The translations under genes were made by a program, and so were the position numbers. The notes under the pieces were generated by a model that ran no database searches, was not told the origin of the DNA, and saw nothing but the letters and a program-made list of their open reading frames with translations. From assembly GCA_040220855.1 (NCBI GenBank), contig JAVJVZ010000017.1:37421-101420 (forward strand): a stretch of DNA of 64,000 bases, written 5' to 3'. This DNA comes from JACKNG01 sp040220855 (lineage in GTDB: Bacteria; Pseudomonadota; Gammaproteobacteria; Ga0077536). Below are positions 43,962 to 53,672 of this stretch, piece by piece (the first letter of the stretch is position 1; the number at the start of each line of letters is the position of its first letter).

Positions 43962-46136
43962 ATGACGACCGCCGGCCGTCACGAAGCGCTCGAGCGGCTG
44001 CTCGCCGGGCGCCTGCATGAACCGTTCGCCGTGCTCGGCCCGCGAGTTGCGGAGGGCGTACTGCGCTACCGCGCCTGGTTGCCCGCGGCTCGCCGCGCGC
44101 GTTTCGCCGATGGCGGGCCCGTGCTGCGCGCGCTGCCGCGCCGCCCGGGGCTGTACGAATGGTCCGGCGTGCCCGGCACGCTGCCGTCGCACCCGGTCCT
44201 CGAGTGGCAGGACGGCACCGGCACCTGGCACGAACATATCGACCCGTACTCCTTTCCACCCGCGCTCGCGCCGTCGGCGCTCGCCACCTTTGCCGGTGGC
44301 CGCGATGCGGGTGCTCACCATCTCCTCGGCGCTCACCCGATGCACTGCGACGGCATCGCCGGCGTGCGCTTCAGCGTGTGGGCACCGAACGCCGAGCGGG
44401 TCAGCGTAATCGGCGACTTCAACGAGTGGGACGACCGCCGGCATCCGCTGCAGGTACATGCGCCGTACGGTGTCTGGGAGCTGTTCGTGCCGGGCGTCGT
44501 CGCCGGCGCGTTGTACAAGTTCGAGATTCGCAGCCGCGAGGACGGCCGCGTGCGCCAGAAGAGCGACCCGTATGCCCGCGCCTGCGAGTTGCGCCCGGCG
44601 ACCGCGTCACGCGTGGCCGGACGCCCGCGACATGCCTGGCAGGACGACGCCTGGTTACGTCAGCGCGGACGCTGGGACTGGCAGCATGCACCGGTGAGCA
44701 TCTACGAGGTGCATCTCGGCTCGTGGCGCCGCAAGGCCGACGGCGGTTTCCTCGACTACCGCACGCTCGCCCACGAGCTGGTCGAGCACGTCACCGCGCT
44801 CGGCTTCACCCATGTCGAGCTGCTGCCGCTCAGCGAGCACCCCTTCGACGGCTCGTGGGGTTACCAGACCACCGGCTACTTCGCCCCGACCAGCCGCTTC
44901 GGCAGCCCGGACGACTTCCGCTATTTCGTCGACCACTGCCACCGCCACGGCATCGGCGTCATCCTCGACTGGGTCGGCGGCCATTTCCCCAAGGACGAGC
45001 ACGCGCTTGCCCGTTTCGATGGTAGCGCGCTCTACGAGCATCACGACGTGCGTCTCGGCGAGCATCCGGATTGGGGCACGCTGGTGTTCAATCACGGTCG
45101 TCACGAGGTGGCGAGCTTTCTGCTCGCCAACCTGCACTACTGGGCGGAGGAGTTCCACATCGACGGCTTCCGGGTCGATGCCGTCGCTTCGATGCTCTAC
45201 CGCGACTATTCGCGGCGCGACGGCGAGTGGGTCCCGAACATCTACGGCGGCCGCGAGAATCTCGAAGCCGTCGCCTTCCTGCGCCTGATCAACGAGTACG
45301 TGCATCGCGAGTTCCCCGGCGTGGTGGTCGTCGCCGAGGAATCGACCGCGTGGCCGCAGGTGTCGCGCCCGACCTGGCTCGGCGGTCTCGGCTTCTCGAT
45401 GAAGTGGAACATGGGCTGGATGCACGACGTGCTCACCTACCTCTCGCTCGACCCAGTGCACCGCGCCTACCATCACGACCGTCTCACGTTCGGCCTGCTC
45501 TACGCGTTCGACGAGAACTTCGTGCTGCCGCTGTCGCATGACGAGGTCGTACATGGCAAGGGCGCGCTGCTCGCCAAGCTGCCGGGCGACGCCTGGCAGC
45601 GCCACGCGACACTGCGCCTGCTCTACACGCTGCAGTTCACCTATCCAGGCAAGAAGCTCCTGTTCATGGGCGGTGAGTTGGCGATGCCGCGCGAATGGAA
45701 CCACGACGAAGCGCTGCCATGGGCCCTGCTGTCGGACCCCATGCATCGTGGCTGCTGCGACCTCGTGCGCGATCTCGCGCATCTCTACCGCGCACGAGCC
45801 GCGCTGCACCGGTTCGACTTCGAGGCCCATGGTTTCAGCTGGATCGACTGCCACGACGTACAGCAGTCGGTGCTGAGCTACCTGCGCCGTGACGGCGACG
45901 GCGTGGTCGTGGTCGTGCTCAACTTCACCCCCGTCGTGCGCCATGATTACCGCATCGGCGTTCCCGTCGGCGGCGCCTGGCGCGAGCTGATCAACTCGGA
46001 CGCGGGGGTGTACGGCGGCTCGGGTGTCGGCAACCTCGGCATGGTAACGAGCGAAGCCCGACCATGGATGGGCCAGCCGCACGCACTCAGGCTGACCTTG
46101 CCGCCGCTCGGCGCACTGGTACTGGCGCCGGTATGA
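43962..46136 (+). CDS. glgB: 1,4-alpha-glucan branching enzyme
   Basis: Introduces alpha-1,6 branches into glycogen (GH13). From the ATG at 43962 the protein has 724 residues, as in E. coli, with the same N-terminal spacing to LLAGRLHEPFAVLGP. An in-frame ATG at 43884 would add 26 low-complexity residues. It has a CBM48 domain (GVRFSVWAPNAERVSVIGDF) and the barrel motifs DWVGGHFP, HIDGFRVDAVASML with the nucleophile Asp, EESTAWP with the acid Glu and LPLSHDEVVHGKG with the second Asp. Its stop overlaps the glgA start (ATGA). Confidence 0.94.
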   Translation: MTTAGRHEALERLLAGRLHEPFAVLGPRVAEGVLRYRAWLPAARRARFADGGPVLRALPRRPGLYEWSGVPGTLPSHPVLEWQDGTGTWHEHIDPYSFPPALAPSALATFAGGRDAGAHHLLGAHPMHCDGIAGVRFSVWAPNAERVSVIGDFNEWDDRRHPLQVHAPYGVWELFVPGVVAGALYKFEIRSREDGRVRQKSDPYARACELRPATASRVAGRPRHAWQDDAWLRQRGRWDWQHAPVSIYEVHLGSWRRKADGGFLDYRTLAHELVEHVTALGFTHVELLPLSEHPFDGSWGYQTTGYFAPTSRFGSPDDFRYFVDHCHRHGIGVILDWVGGHFPKDEHALARFDGSALYEHHDVRLGEHPDWGTLVFNHGRHEVASFLLANLHYWAEEFHIDGFRVDAVASMLYRDYSRRDGEWVPNIYGGRENLEAVAFLRLINEYVHREFPGVVVVAEESTAWPQVSRPTWLGGLGFSMKWNMGWMHDVLTYLSLDPVHRAYHHDRLTFGLLYAFDENFVLPLSHDEVVHGKGALLAKLPGDAWQRHATLRLLYTLQFTYPGKKLLFMGGELAMPREWNHDEALPWALLSDPMHRGCCDLVRDLAHLYRARAALHRFDFEAHGFSWIDCHDVQQSVLSYLRRDGDGVVVVVLNFTPVVRHDYRIGVPVGGAWRELINSDAGVYGGSGVGNLGMVTSEARPWMGQPHALRLTLPPLGALVLAPV

Positions 46137-47608
46137 GCGCACCGCTGCGCGTGCTGCTCGCCACCGCCGAGCTCTACCCGCTGGTCAAGACCGGCGGCCT
46201 CGGCGACGCGGTCGGCGCCCTTGCGACCGCGCTCGGTGCCTGTGGCGTGGACGTGCGTGTCGTGCTGCCGTGCTACGCCGAAGTGCACGATTGGCTCGGC
46301 CATCACACCCATACCCGCGCGCGCCGGCTCACCCCCGCTGTCGACGTGATCGAGGCGCGACTCGACGACGGCACGACGCTCTGCCTGGTGCGCGATGATG
46401 CGCTCTATGCGCGCGCCGGCGGACCCTACACGGATGCCGACGGCGTTCCCTGGCACGACAACGCCCATCGTTTCGCGACGTTCTGTCGCGCGGTCACCAC
46501 GCTGGCCGGCGGCGGTGTCGATGGCTGGCAGCCCGACGTGGTGCATGCGCACGACTGGCATGCCGGCCTGGTGCCCGCCTTCCTTGCCGGCACGGCGCCG
46601 CGCCCGGCCTGCGTGTTCAACATCCACTCCCTGGCCCACCAGGGACAGTTCGACCGTCAGACCTTCGACGTTCTCGGACTCGACCCGGCCTGGTGGTCGC
46701 CGCGCTACCTGGAGTTCTACGGGCAGTGGTCGTTCATGAAAGCAGCGCTGGTGTTCGCCGATCGCCTCGTCACGGTGAGCCCGACCTACGCCGACGAGAT
46801 CCTCGGTCCCGCTTTCGGCTGCGGCCTCGAAGGCGTGCTCGCGACCCGGCGCGAGCAGCTCCACGGCATCCTCAACGGCGTCGATTACGCGATCTGGGAT
46901 CCGGCCCACGACGCCTTCATCGATGCCCATTACGGCATCGCCTCGCGAGAGCACAAGCGTGCCGTCAAGCGCGCGCTGCAACATGAGTTCGCGCTGCCGC
47001 CGCGCGACGACGCCTTCGTCATCGGCCACGTCGGGCGCCTGTGCGCTCAGAAGGGCTCTGATCTCATCGCGGCCCACGCCGACACGCTGCTCGCCGATCC
47101 CCGCGTGCAGCTCGTCGTGCTTGGCTCCGGCGAGCCGGCACTGGCCGACGCCCTCGCGTCGGTCTGCGCGCGCCACCCGCAGCAGGCCCGCCTCCATGTC
47201 GGCTACTCCGAGACCCTCGCCCACCACGTCATCGCCGGCGCCGATGTCTTCCTCATGCCTTCGCGTTTCGAGCCGTGCGGGCTGACCCAGCTCTACGCCC
47301 TCACCTACGGCACGCTGCCGGTGGTGCACGCAACCGGCGGCCTCGTCGACACCGTGATCGATGTCGCACCGGCCACGCTCGACGATGGCAGCGCGTGCGG
47401 TTTCGTGTTCACGCCGCTCGAGACCATGGCCGCGAGCGTGGCGCGGGCGCACGCGCTGTTCCGCGACGAGCCGCGGACCTGGCATACACTGACCGGTAAC
47501 GCGATGCGCCGCCGTTTCGGCTGGGACACTGCAGCGCGCGCTTACCTCGACGTCTATCAGGCCGCACTCGCGGACAGTTCGCCACGTGGCAGGGAGGCCA
47601 CGCCATGA
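46133..47608 (+). CDS. glgA: glycogen synthase (ADP-glucose)
   Basis: Extends glycogen from ADP-glucose (GT5). The 491-residue protein has the N-terminal LVKTGGLGDAVGAL motif that binds the ADP-glucose phosphates, HAHDWHAGLVP, and the C-terminal PSRFEPCGLTQLYALTYGT with the catalytic Glu. Length and all motifs are complete. It is translationally coupled on both sides: to glgB by ATGA and to the next gene by another ATGA. Confidence 0.95.
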   Translation: MSAPLRVLLATAELYPLVKTGGLGDAVGALATALGACGVDVRVVLPCYAEVHDWLGHHTHTRARRLTPAVDVIEARLDDGTTLCLVRDDALYARAGGPYTDADGVPWHDNAHRFATFCRAVTTLAGGGVDGWQPDVVHAHDWHAGLVPAFLAGTAPRPACVFNIHSLAHQGQFDRQTFDVLGLDPAWWSPRYLEFYGQWSFMKAALVFADRLVTVSPTYADEILGPAFGCGLEGVLATRREQLHGILNGVDYAIWDPAHDAFIDAHYGIASREHKRAVKRALQHEFALPPRDDAFVIGHVGRLCAQKGSDLIAAHADTLLADPRVQLVVLGSGEPALADALASVCARHPQQARLHVGYSETLAHHVIAGADVFLMPSRFEPCGLTQLYALTYGTLPVVHATGGLVDTVIDVAPATLDDGSACGFVFTPLETMAASVARAHALFRDEPRTWHTLTGNAMRRRFGWDTAARAYLDVYQAALADSSPRGREATP

Positions 47609-48855
47609 TGATCTTCGAACAGCTCACCGGTGATCTCGGCGGCGCCGCCGACGCTGGTGGCGCGTGGCATCTCAGTGACCGCTTCGCGCAGGCGATGGAC
47701 TACAGCAATGCGGCGCCCATCCCGCCCGAGATCGTGCTCGAGGCACGTCTCGGCGCTTTCACCGGTGCACGCGCCGCCAGCGCCCTGGCACGCGACTGCG
47801 CCTACAAGCTCGGTGGCGCGCACGACGACCGTCGCGTCAGCGCCTGCGCGCTCTATGTCGGGCGCACCAGCGATCGCGCGGTGCCCGAGCGCCTCGGCTG
47901 CGCGGAGGCCGTGCTCGAACGTGCCGCCGCGCTCGGCGCCGATCGCGCGCCGAGGCTTGCCGCACTCGATTGCGACGATGCGCCCTGGCAGCACTGTCGT
48001 GCACTGGCCGGCGCCGACTTCGGTGAGCTGCTGCTGGTCGTCGACAGCAGTGCCGATCCGCTGCTGCAGCAACGCAACTTCGCGTACGGGCGCGAGGAAT
48101 GCGACCGGCTGATGCGTCGTCCGCCGGCGTGGATCCTGTGCTTCGGCGACCGTGCCGGACGCGCCGCGAGCGAAGCGGGTGCGGCGCGCGTGCGCGACCT
48201 GTTGCGCGGCCTGCTGCCCGCCGTCGACGGCGTCTACCTGCTGCCGCTGCTGCTTGCCGCGCCGCGCACCGCCGAGACACTGCCCCGCGCGGCCGAAGAA
48301 CTCGTCGCCGAACTCGCCGCAACGCTCGCCAAGGCTGGCCTGCGGCGCGCCGCGCCGGGCCTGTGGCTCGCCCGCGGGCGGCTGCATCGCAGCGCCGGTT
48401 CACCCCTGTTGATGCGCCTCCTCGCCTGCCAGAGCCAGGGGGACTACATCGGCATCGGGCCGCTCGCGGTGAGCCGCATCGACCGCGTGCGTTTCCGCAA
48501 CTGGGCCGAGCCCGAGACCTACCGCAGCGGCGTGCACGCGAGCGGCCATGGCATCGCGCAGAGCTGGACCCCGAGCGCCTACGAGGGCTTCGTCGCCGAG
48601 CTGCTCGCCGCGCTGGCCCTCGGCGAGGCAGTCGACCTGCGCTCGCTCGCCTCGCGGCACCAGCTCGCCCGGCCACGACTGCTAGACGAGCTGAAACGGT
48701 GCTTCGCAAGCCTCTCCGAACAAGGCGCGGTGAGCTGGCAGGGACCGCTCACGGTACTCGTACCGACGGCCGCAGATGCACACTTCGCGCGCATCGTTGC
48801 CGCGCTCGGCGCGTTGCGCGAGGCGGTTGGAATCATCGCGCTGCGCGAAACCTGA
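47605..48855 (+). CDS. degenerate HemN/HemW-like protein coupled to glgA
   Basis: A 416-residue protein. Its C-terminal part reads DYIGIGPLAVSRI, then RFRNWAEPETY, then a helical winged-helix-like tail. This is the arrangement of the HemN C-terminal region of coproporphyrinogen-oxidase-like radical SAM proteins. The middle (FGELLLVVDSSADPLLQQRN) resembles the barrel strand that in HemW reads GVQSFND. The radical-SAM CX3CX2C cluster is missing, so radical SAM chemistry is not expected. It starts inside the glgA stop (ATGA). A regulatory or haem-binding role in the glycogen operon is only inferred; resemblance was judged by eye. Confidence 0.5.
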   Translation: MMIFEQLTGDLGGAADAGGAWHLSDRFAQAMDYSNAAPIPPEIVLEARLGAFTGARAASALARDCAYKLGGAHDDRRVSACALYVGRTSDRAVPERLGCAEAVLERAAALGADRAPRLAALDCDDAPWQHCRALAGADFGELLLVVDSSADPLLQQRNFAYGREECDRLMRRPPAWILCFGDRAGRAASEAGAARVRDLLRGLLPAVDGVYLLPLLLAAPRTAETLPRAAEELVAELAATLAKAGLRRAAPGLWLARGRLHRSAGSPLLMRLLACQSQGDYIGIGPLAVSRIDRVRFRNWAEPETYRSGVHASGHGIAQSWTPSAYEGFVAELLAALALGEAVDLRSLASRHQLARPRLLDELKRCFASLSEQGAVSWQGPLTVLVPTAADAHFARIVAALGALREAVGIIALRET

Positions 48856-48909
48856 GGCGTTGCATGGCGCGCTCGGCGCGCATCGGGACAGGTCGCGCGA
48901 AACGCCTCA
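48853..48909. terminator. possible terminator hairpin between convergent genes
   Basis: TGAGGCGTT (48853-48861) is perfectly complementary to AACGCCTCA (48901-48909), with 39 GC-rich bases between that can pair further. It lies between the HemN-like gene and convergent leuA. No T run follows. Confidence 0.35.
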
Positions 48910-48954
48910 GGGCGGCGGCGCCACGGTCATGCCGTCACGCCGCCACGCCGGTAC

Positions 48955-50634
48955 TCAGGCAGCTTGCTCGGCAGCGAGCGCGAGGGGCTGGTTCACCGCG
49001 CTGAGGATGGCACGCAACGAGGCCTCGACGATGTCGCTGCTCTTGCCGACACCACAGTAGCGGCGGCCATCGACGTTGAGCTGGATGTAGGTGACGGCAT
49101 CGGCGCCGGCACCGTCGGCCTGGCTCAGCGTGTGCTCGTTGTACTCGACCAGCACGATCTGCTTGCCGGTGTGCTGCTCGAGTGCGGCGACGAAGGCGCC
49201 GACCACACCCGACGCGGTCCCGCGCAGGGTCACGCTACGTCCATTCTCGAGCAGCGTCGCGGCCAGGCTGTCCTCGCTGTGCTCGCGCGCAAGCTGGTAG
49301 GCGGTCAGCTCGAACGGACGCTGCTCGCCGAAGTACTGGCGGTGGAACAGCTCGACGATGCGCGCCGGCGCCACTTCACTGCCGGTATCCTCGGCATACT
49401 TCTGCACCACCGCGCTGAAGTCGATCTGCAACCAGCGCGGGATCTGCAGCCCTTCGGCCTGCTCGAGCACGTAGGACACGCCGCCCTTGCCCGACTGGCT
49501 GTTGATGCGGATGACCTCCTGGTAGGTGCGGCCGAGGTCGGCGGGATCGATGGGCAGGTAGGCGACGTCCCAGGCATCCTCGGCCTGGCGCCTGCCGAGA
49601 CACTTCTTGATGGCGTCCTGGTGACTGCCCGAGAACGCCGTGAAGACGAGCTCGCCGGCATAGGGATGGCGCGGGTGCAGCGGGATCTGCGTGCACTCGG
49701 TCACGCAGCGGATGACCTCGTCCATGTTCGAGAAATCGAGCTTCGGGTCGACGCCCTGGCTGTACAGGTTCATCGCCATGGTGACGATGTCCATGTTGCC
49801 GGTGCGCTCGCCGTTGCCGAGCAGCGTGCCCTCGACGCGATCGGCACCGGCCATCACGGCGAGCTCGGCCGCGGCGACCGCGCAGCCGCGATCGTTGTGC
49901 GTGTGCAGCGAGATAATCACCGCTTCGCGGTTGGCGAAATGGCGTGCCATCCACTCGATCTGATCGGCGTAGATGTTCGGTGTCGCCATCTCGACCGTCG
50001 ACGGCAGGTTGATGATGCACGGCTTCTCCGCGCTCGCCTCCCACACGTCGAGTACGGCATCGCACACCTCGACGGCGTAGTCGAGCTCGGTGCCGGTGAA
50101 ACTCTCCGGCGAGTACTCCAGTACCCACTCGGTCTCGGGATGGCGATCGACCGCCTCCTTGACCATCCTCGCGCCCCTCACCGCGATGTCCTTGACACCC
50201 TCACGATCGAGCGAGAAGACGTCGCGGCGCTGCACGGTGGAAGTCGAGTTGTACAAGTGCAGGATGGCGCGCTTGACGCCGGCGAGCGCCTCGAAGGAAC
50301 GCTCGATCAGCTCGGGACGCGCCTGGGTGAGTACCTGCACGGTGACGTCGTCGGGGATCAGACCCTCGTCGATGAGACGGCGGCAGAAGTCGAAGTCCGG
50401 TTGCGAGGCGGCCGGGAAACCGATCTCGATCTCCTTGAAGCCGACCTTCACCAGCAGCTTGAACAGCTCGAGCTTCTGCGCGACGTTCATCGGGTCGATG
50501 AGCGCCTGGTTGCCGTCGCGGAGATCGACGCTGCACCAGCGCGGCGCCTGCTCGATGACCTGGTCCGGCCAGGTGCGATCCTTCAGGCCGATGGGGGGGA
50601 AGGGACGGTACTTTCGATGATCGAAACTGCTCAT
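48955..50634 (-). CDS. leuA: 2-isopropylmalate synthase
   Basis: Condenses acetyl-CoA with 2-oxoisovalerate, the first step of leucine synthesis. The 559-residue protein is of the longer LeuA type with an N-terminal KYRPFPPIGLKDRTWPD extension, the catalytic VDLRDGNQALIDP, the metal-binding HTHNDRGCAVA and the C-terminal leucine-binding domain. The start at 50634 (MSSFDHRKY) matches that type. A divergent Lrp-family regulator starts 186 bp away and may control it. Confidence 0.94.
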   Translation of the reverse strand: MSSFDHRKYRPFPPIGLKDRTWPDQVIEQAPRWCSVDLRDGNQALIDPMNVAQKLELFKLLVKVGFKEIEIGFPAASQPDFDFCRRLIDEGLIPDDVTVQVLTQARPELIERSFEALAGVKRAILHLYNSTSTVQRRDVFSLDREGVKDIAVRGARMVKEAVDRHPETEWVLEYSPESFTGTELDYAVEVCDAVLDVWEASAEKPCIINLPSTVEMATPNIYADQIEWMARHFANREAVIISLHTHNDRGCAVAAAELAVMAGADRVEGTLLGNGERTGNMDIVTMAMNLYSQGVDPKLDFSNMDEVIRCVTECTQIPLHPRHPYAGELVFTAFSGSHQDAIKKCLGRRQAEDAWDVAYLPIDPADLGRTYQEVIRINSQSGKGGVSYVLEQAEGLQIPRWLQIDFSAVVQKYAEDTGSEVAPARIVELFHRQYFGEQRPFELTAYQLAREHSEDSLAATLLENGRSVTLRGTASGVVGAFVAALEQHTGKQIVLVEYNEHTLSQADGAGADAVTYIQLNVDGRRYCGVGKSSDIVEASLRAILSAVNQPLALAAEQAA

Positions 50635-50820
50635 GGTGGGATTATCCGGGTCTGCGGGTTCGTAGGTTGGCGGGCGCGGCCCGTCACGTGACACACAGCT
50701 TACGTCCAAAGACGGAGCGAATGATTGCAAATATCGCCCGATTATCGAATCTGTATGCACGAATGAGCTAATAATTGGTCTATTGTTGGGGATATTGACT
50801 CAACACAAGGATCATGACCG

Positions 50821-51330
50821 ATGCCGCCCTCCTCTCCGCGGCCCACCCCGCTCAAGCTCGACCGCACCGATCGCCGCATCCTCGCCCTCATGCAGTCCAA
50901 TGCCCGCATCAGCAACCTCGAGCTCGCCGAGGCGGTAGGCCTGTCGCCCACGCCGTGCTCACGGCGCGTCAAGCGCCTCGAGGAATCCGGCCTCATCGAG
51001 CGCCACGTCACGCTCCTCAACCAGCAGCTGCTCGGGCTCAACATCACCGCCATCATCAGCATCACCATGGACCGCCACACCCCTGAGCGCTTCGAGAACT
51101 TCGAACGCGCCGTGGGCAGCTACCCGGAAGTGGTGGAATGCTCGATCGTGACCGGCCAGGCCGCCGACTACCTGGTCAAGGCGGTGCTGCCGGACATGAC
51201 CTACTACGAGGAATTCCTGCTCGGCCGCCTGACCCGCATCGAAGGCGTGACCGGCGTGCATTCGAGCTTCGTGCTGCGCAAGGTCATCGCCAAGACGGAG
51301 CTGCCGCTCGAACACGTGGGAGGCACCTGA
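50821..51330 (+). CDS. Lrp/AsnC-family regulator
   Basis: A 169-residue regulator with an N-terminal HTH (LDRTDRRILALMQSNARISN, LAEAVGLSPTPCSRRVKRLE) and a C-terminal RAM ligand-binding domain. Sequence is close to true Lrp. Divergence from leuA makes leucine-responsive control plausible. The 186-bp gap is A/T-rich near 50725-50800 (TTGCAAATATCG, ATAATTGG, TTGTTGGGGATATTG) as expected for Lrp binding, but no single site can be fixed. The ATG at 50821 follows AAGGA by about 11 bases. Confidence 0.88.
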   Translation: MPPSSPRPTPLKLDRTDRRILALMQSNARISNLELAEAVGLSPTPCSRRVKRLEESGLIERHVTLLNQQLLGLNITAIISITMDRHTPERFENFERAVGSYPEVVECSIVTGQAADYLVKAVLPDMTYYEEFLLGRLTRIEGVTGVHSSFVLRKVIAKTELPLEHVGGT

Positions 51331-51561
51331 ACGGTGCAGCGTCCGCGCGCATTGCGCGGTGCGGGCGCACGGCCGTGCGCGGGCTGGAGGTCGGCTTCGG
51401 CGACGTACGCCTGGAAGCCCAGGGCGGGCCACTAGCACCGGCGCTCGCACTGCGGTGCCCCGCCGTTTGCGGCCTGCTGGCGACGCGTCGCCAATCTCGC
51501 ACGCAACGCCGAGGCGCGCACCGTGCGGCGCACCATGCGCCGCACGACAGCTCGGCCGCGC

Positions 51562-51993
51562 TCAGGCCGCGATTTCGACCAGCTCCACCTCGAACACGAG
51601 ATCCTGGCCGGCGAGCGGGTGATTGGCGTCGAGCTTGACGGTGTCGTCGCCGAGTTCGACCACGCGCAGGCGCATCACCTGGCCGTTCTGCGCCGTGGCC
51701 TGCAGCTCGACACCGATGGCAAGTTCGATGGTCTCCGGGATCTGCTCGCGCTGCACCTCGTGCACCGCCTCATCGTGGTGCGGGCCATAGGCGTCATCAG
51801 CCGGAACCGTGACCGTCTTCGTCTGCCCGACCTCCATGCCGGCCACCTCGCGCTCGAGGCCGGGGATGATGTGCCCCTGGCCGATGGTGAACTCCAACGG
51901 GTCGCGCCCGCTCGAGCTGTCGAACTGGGTGCCGTCGGTCAGGGATCCGGTGTAATGGATGCGAACGGTGTCGCCGGTCTTGGCTTGGCTCAT
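51562..51993 (-). CDS. FKBP-type peptidyl-prolyl isomerase (SlyD/FkpB-like)
   Basis: A 143-residue cytoplasmic proline isomerase with the FKBP halves VRIHYTGSLTDGTQFDSS and the C-terminal ANHPLAGQDLVFEVELVEI, separated by an insert-in-flap domain (YGPHHDEAVHEVQREQIPET). Unlike SlyD it lacks the His/Cys-rich tail. The start at 51993 has GGAGAGAG upstream. No neighbour suggests a specific client. Confidence 0.93.
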   Translation of the reverse strand: MSQAKTGDTVRIHYTGSLTDGTQFDSSSGRDPLEFTIGQGHIIPGLEREVAGMEVGQTKTVTVPADDAYGPHHDEAVHEVQREQIPETIELAIGVELQATAQNGQVMRLRVVELGDDTVKLDANHPLAGQDLVFEVELVEIAA

Positions 51994-52172
51994 GAGGCTT
52001 GCTCTCTCCTCGGTTCGTCGGACTGTGAAGCGATGCACACACGACTCGGGAGCAGCATGCGCAGTAGCGCTGTGATGTGACTCAGGCTAGCACATCGTGC
52101 CGCGGGCTGCCGCGCAGCCCGCGCTTCGATCGGCTAAAGTCGGGCCCGCTGCGCGCCGATCGAGCCCATGGA

Positions 52173-52949
52173 ATGAAGATCGTCACCTGCCCCAAGTGCC
52201 GGCACGTGCGTGCGCCGAACAGCGCCGCGCCGGCGTGGCAATGCCCGGCCTGCGGCATCGCCTATCACAAGTTCGCAGCCTGGCGGGCGCGCGCGCAGGC
52301 GCTCGCCGCGCCACCGCGCGGCGCCGCCCCGCCGACCATTCGTGACGGCTCGCTGTGGGCATTGCTGGCGGTCAATGCACTCGCACTCGCGTTCGCCGTC
52401 ATCTCCGGGTGGAGCACACGCTCGCTGATGCTGGTGTACTGGGGCCAGAGCGTGATCATCGGCATCGCCAACGTGCTGCGGATTCTGTCCCTCGAACGCT
52501 TCGCGACCGACGGCCTGCGCATGAACGGTCGGCCGGTGGCACCGACCACGGCGACCAAGCTGCAGGTCGCGGCGTTCTTCACCCTGCACTTCGGCTTCTT
52601 CCACGTCGTCTACCTGGTGTTTCTGCTGGCTGATGCCGATGCCCCGCTGCTCGAACCCTGGCTCATCGTCGCCATCGTCGGCTTCGCACTCAACCATGCC
52701 TGGTCGTATCGCTACAATGTGGCACTCGACCGCCGCGGTTCACCGAATCTCGGCACGCTCATGTTCACGCCCTACCTGCGCATCGTACCCATGCACCTGA
52801 CGATTCTGTGCGGCGGCCTGCTCGGAGACTCGCTGGCCGCATTGCTGCTGTTCGGTGCACTCAAGACCGGCGCCGACGCCGGCATGCACGTTGTCGAACA
52901 CCGGCAGTTGCGCAAGGCCGGCGACGCCGCCGCCGGCGCGACGACCTGA
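52173..52949 (+). CDS. DUF6498-like membrane protein with N-terminal zinc ribbon
   Basis: A 258-residue protein. A zinc ribbon (Cys6, Cys9, Cys24, Cys27; CPKCR...CPACG) precedes about six hydrophobic helices, including LWALLAVNALALAFAVISGW, LMLVYWGQSVIIGIANVLR and LQVAAFFTLHFGFFHVVYLV. The Trp-Gly-Gln and His residues in the membrane are typical of DUF6498, whose function is not known. The HAD phosphatase gene follows by eight bases. Confidence 0.75.
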   Translation: MKIVTCPKCRHVRAPNSAAPAWQCPACGIAYHKFAAWRARAQALAAPPRGAAPPTIRDGSLWALLAVNALALAFAVISGWSTRSLMLVYWGQSVIIGIANVLRILSLERFATDGLRMNGRPVAPTTATKLQVAAFFTLHFGFFHVVYLVFLLADADAPLLEPWLIVAIVGFALNHAWSYRYNVALDRRGSPNLGTLMFTPYLRIVPMHLTILCGGLLGDSLAALLLFGALKTGADAGMHVVEHRQLRKAGDAAAGATT

Positions 52950-52957
52950 GCGCACCC

Positions 52958-53566
52958 GTGGCCATTGACGAGGCGCAGCCGCGCTACGCATGCTGGGTGT
53001 TCGATCTCGACGGCACACTGACCCTTCACCAGCACGATTTCGATGCCATCCGCGCCGACCTCGGCATCCCGCCCGGGCGACTCATCCTCGAGTACCTGGA
53101 CACCTTGCCGCCGGCCGCGGCGGCGCCGCTGCGCGAACGGCTCGCAGCACTCGAAGCCGAACTCTGCGCCCACGCCCGCGCCGCCCCCGGCGCGCACGCG
53201 CTGCTCGAGAGGCTCGCCGCCTGTAGCTGCCAGCGCGGCATCCTCACGCGCAGCACACGGGCCAACGCGCTGGCGACGCTCGCCGCCGCCGGACTGGACG
53301 GGTTCTTCGTCCCCGCCGACGTGCTCGGCCGCGACGATGTCGCGCCGAAGCCCGCGGCAGACGGCATCCTCACGCTGCTCGGGCGCTGGGGCGGCGCCCG
53401 CGCGGACGCCATCATGGTGGGGGATTTCCGTCTCGACCTCGAGGCCGGCCGCAATGCCGGCGTCGCCACTGCCCACGTCAGCGGCGACCGGCGCCAGCAG
53501 TGGCCCGACCTGACCGATTACCGCTGCGACACGCTGGCCGAGTTGCACGTCCTGCTCGACGCGTGA
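52958..53566 (+). CDS. HAD-family hydrolase
   Basis: A 202-residue haloacid dehalogenase-like phosphatase with GTG start. Motif I is FDLDGTLT with both Asp residues, motif II LTRST, motif III Lys in VAPKPAADG and motif IV VGDFRLDLEAG. The small cap domain type (C1) resembles phosphoglycolate phosphatase. It is likely cotranscribed with the DUF6498-like gene. Substrate unknown. Confidence 0.88.
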   Translation: MAIDEAQPRYACWVFDLDGTLTLHQHDFDAIRADLGIPPGRLILEYLDTLPPAAAAPLRERLAALEAELCAHARAAPGAHALLERLAACSCQRGILTRSTRANALATLAAAGLDGFFVPADVLGRDDVAPKPAADGILTLLGRWGGARADAIMVGDFRLDLEAGRNAGVATAHVSGDRRQQWPDLTDYRCDTLAELHVLLDA

Positions 53567-53672
53567 CCGTCGACATGAGTACGGCGCGCCGGCTCTGGTA
53601 GCATGCCGCGCAACCCAGTCCCGTACGGTAGCGCACAGCGGGACGCCCACCACGATTTCGGAGCACCGCCAC

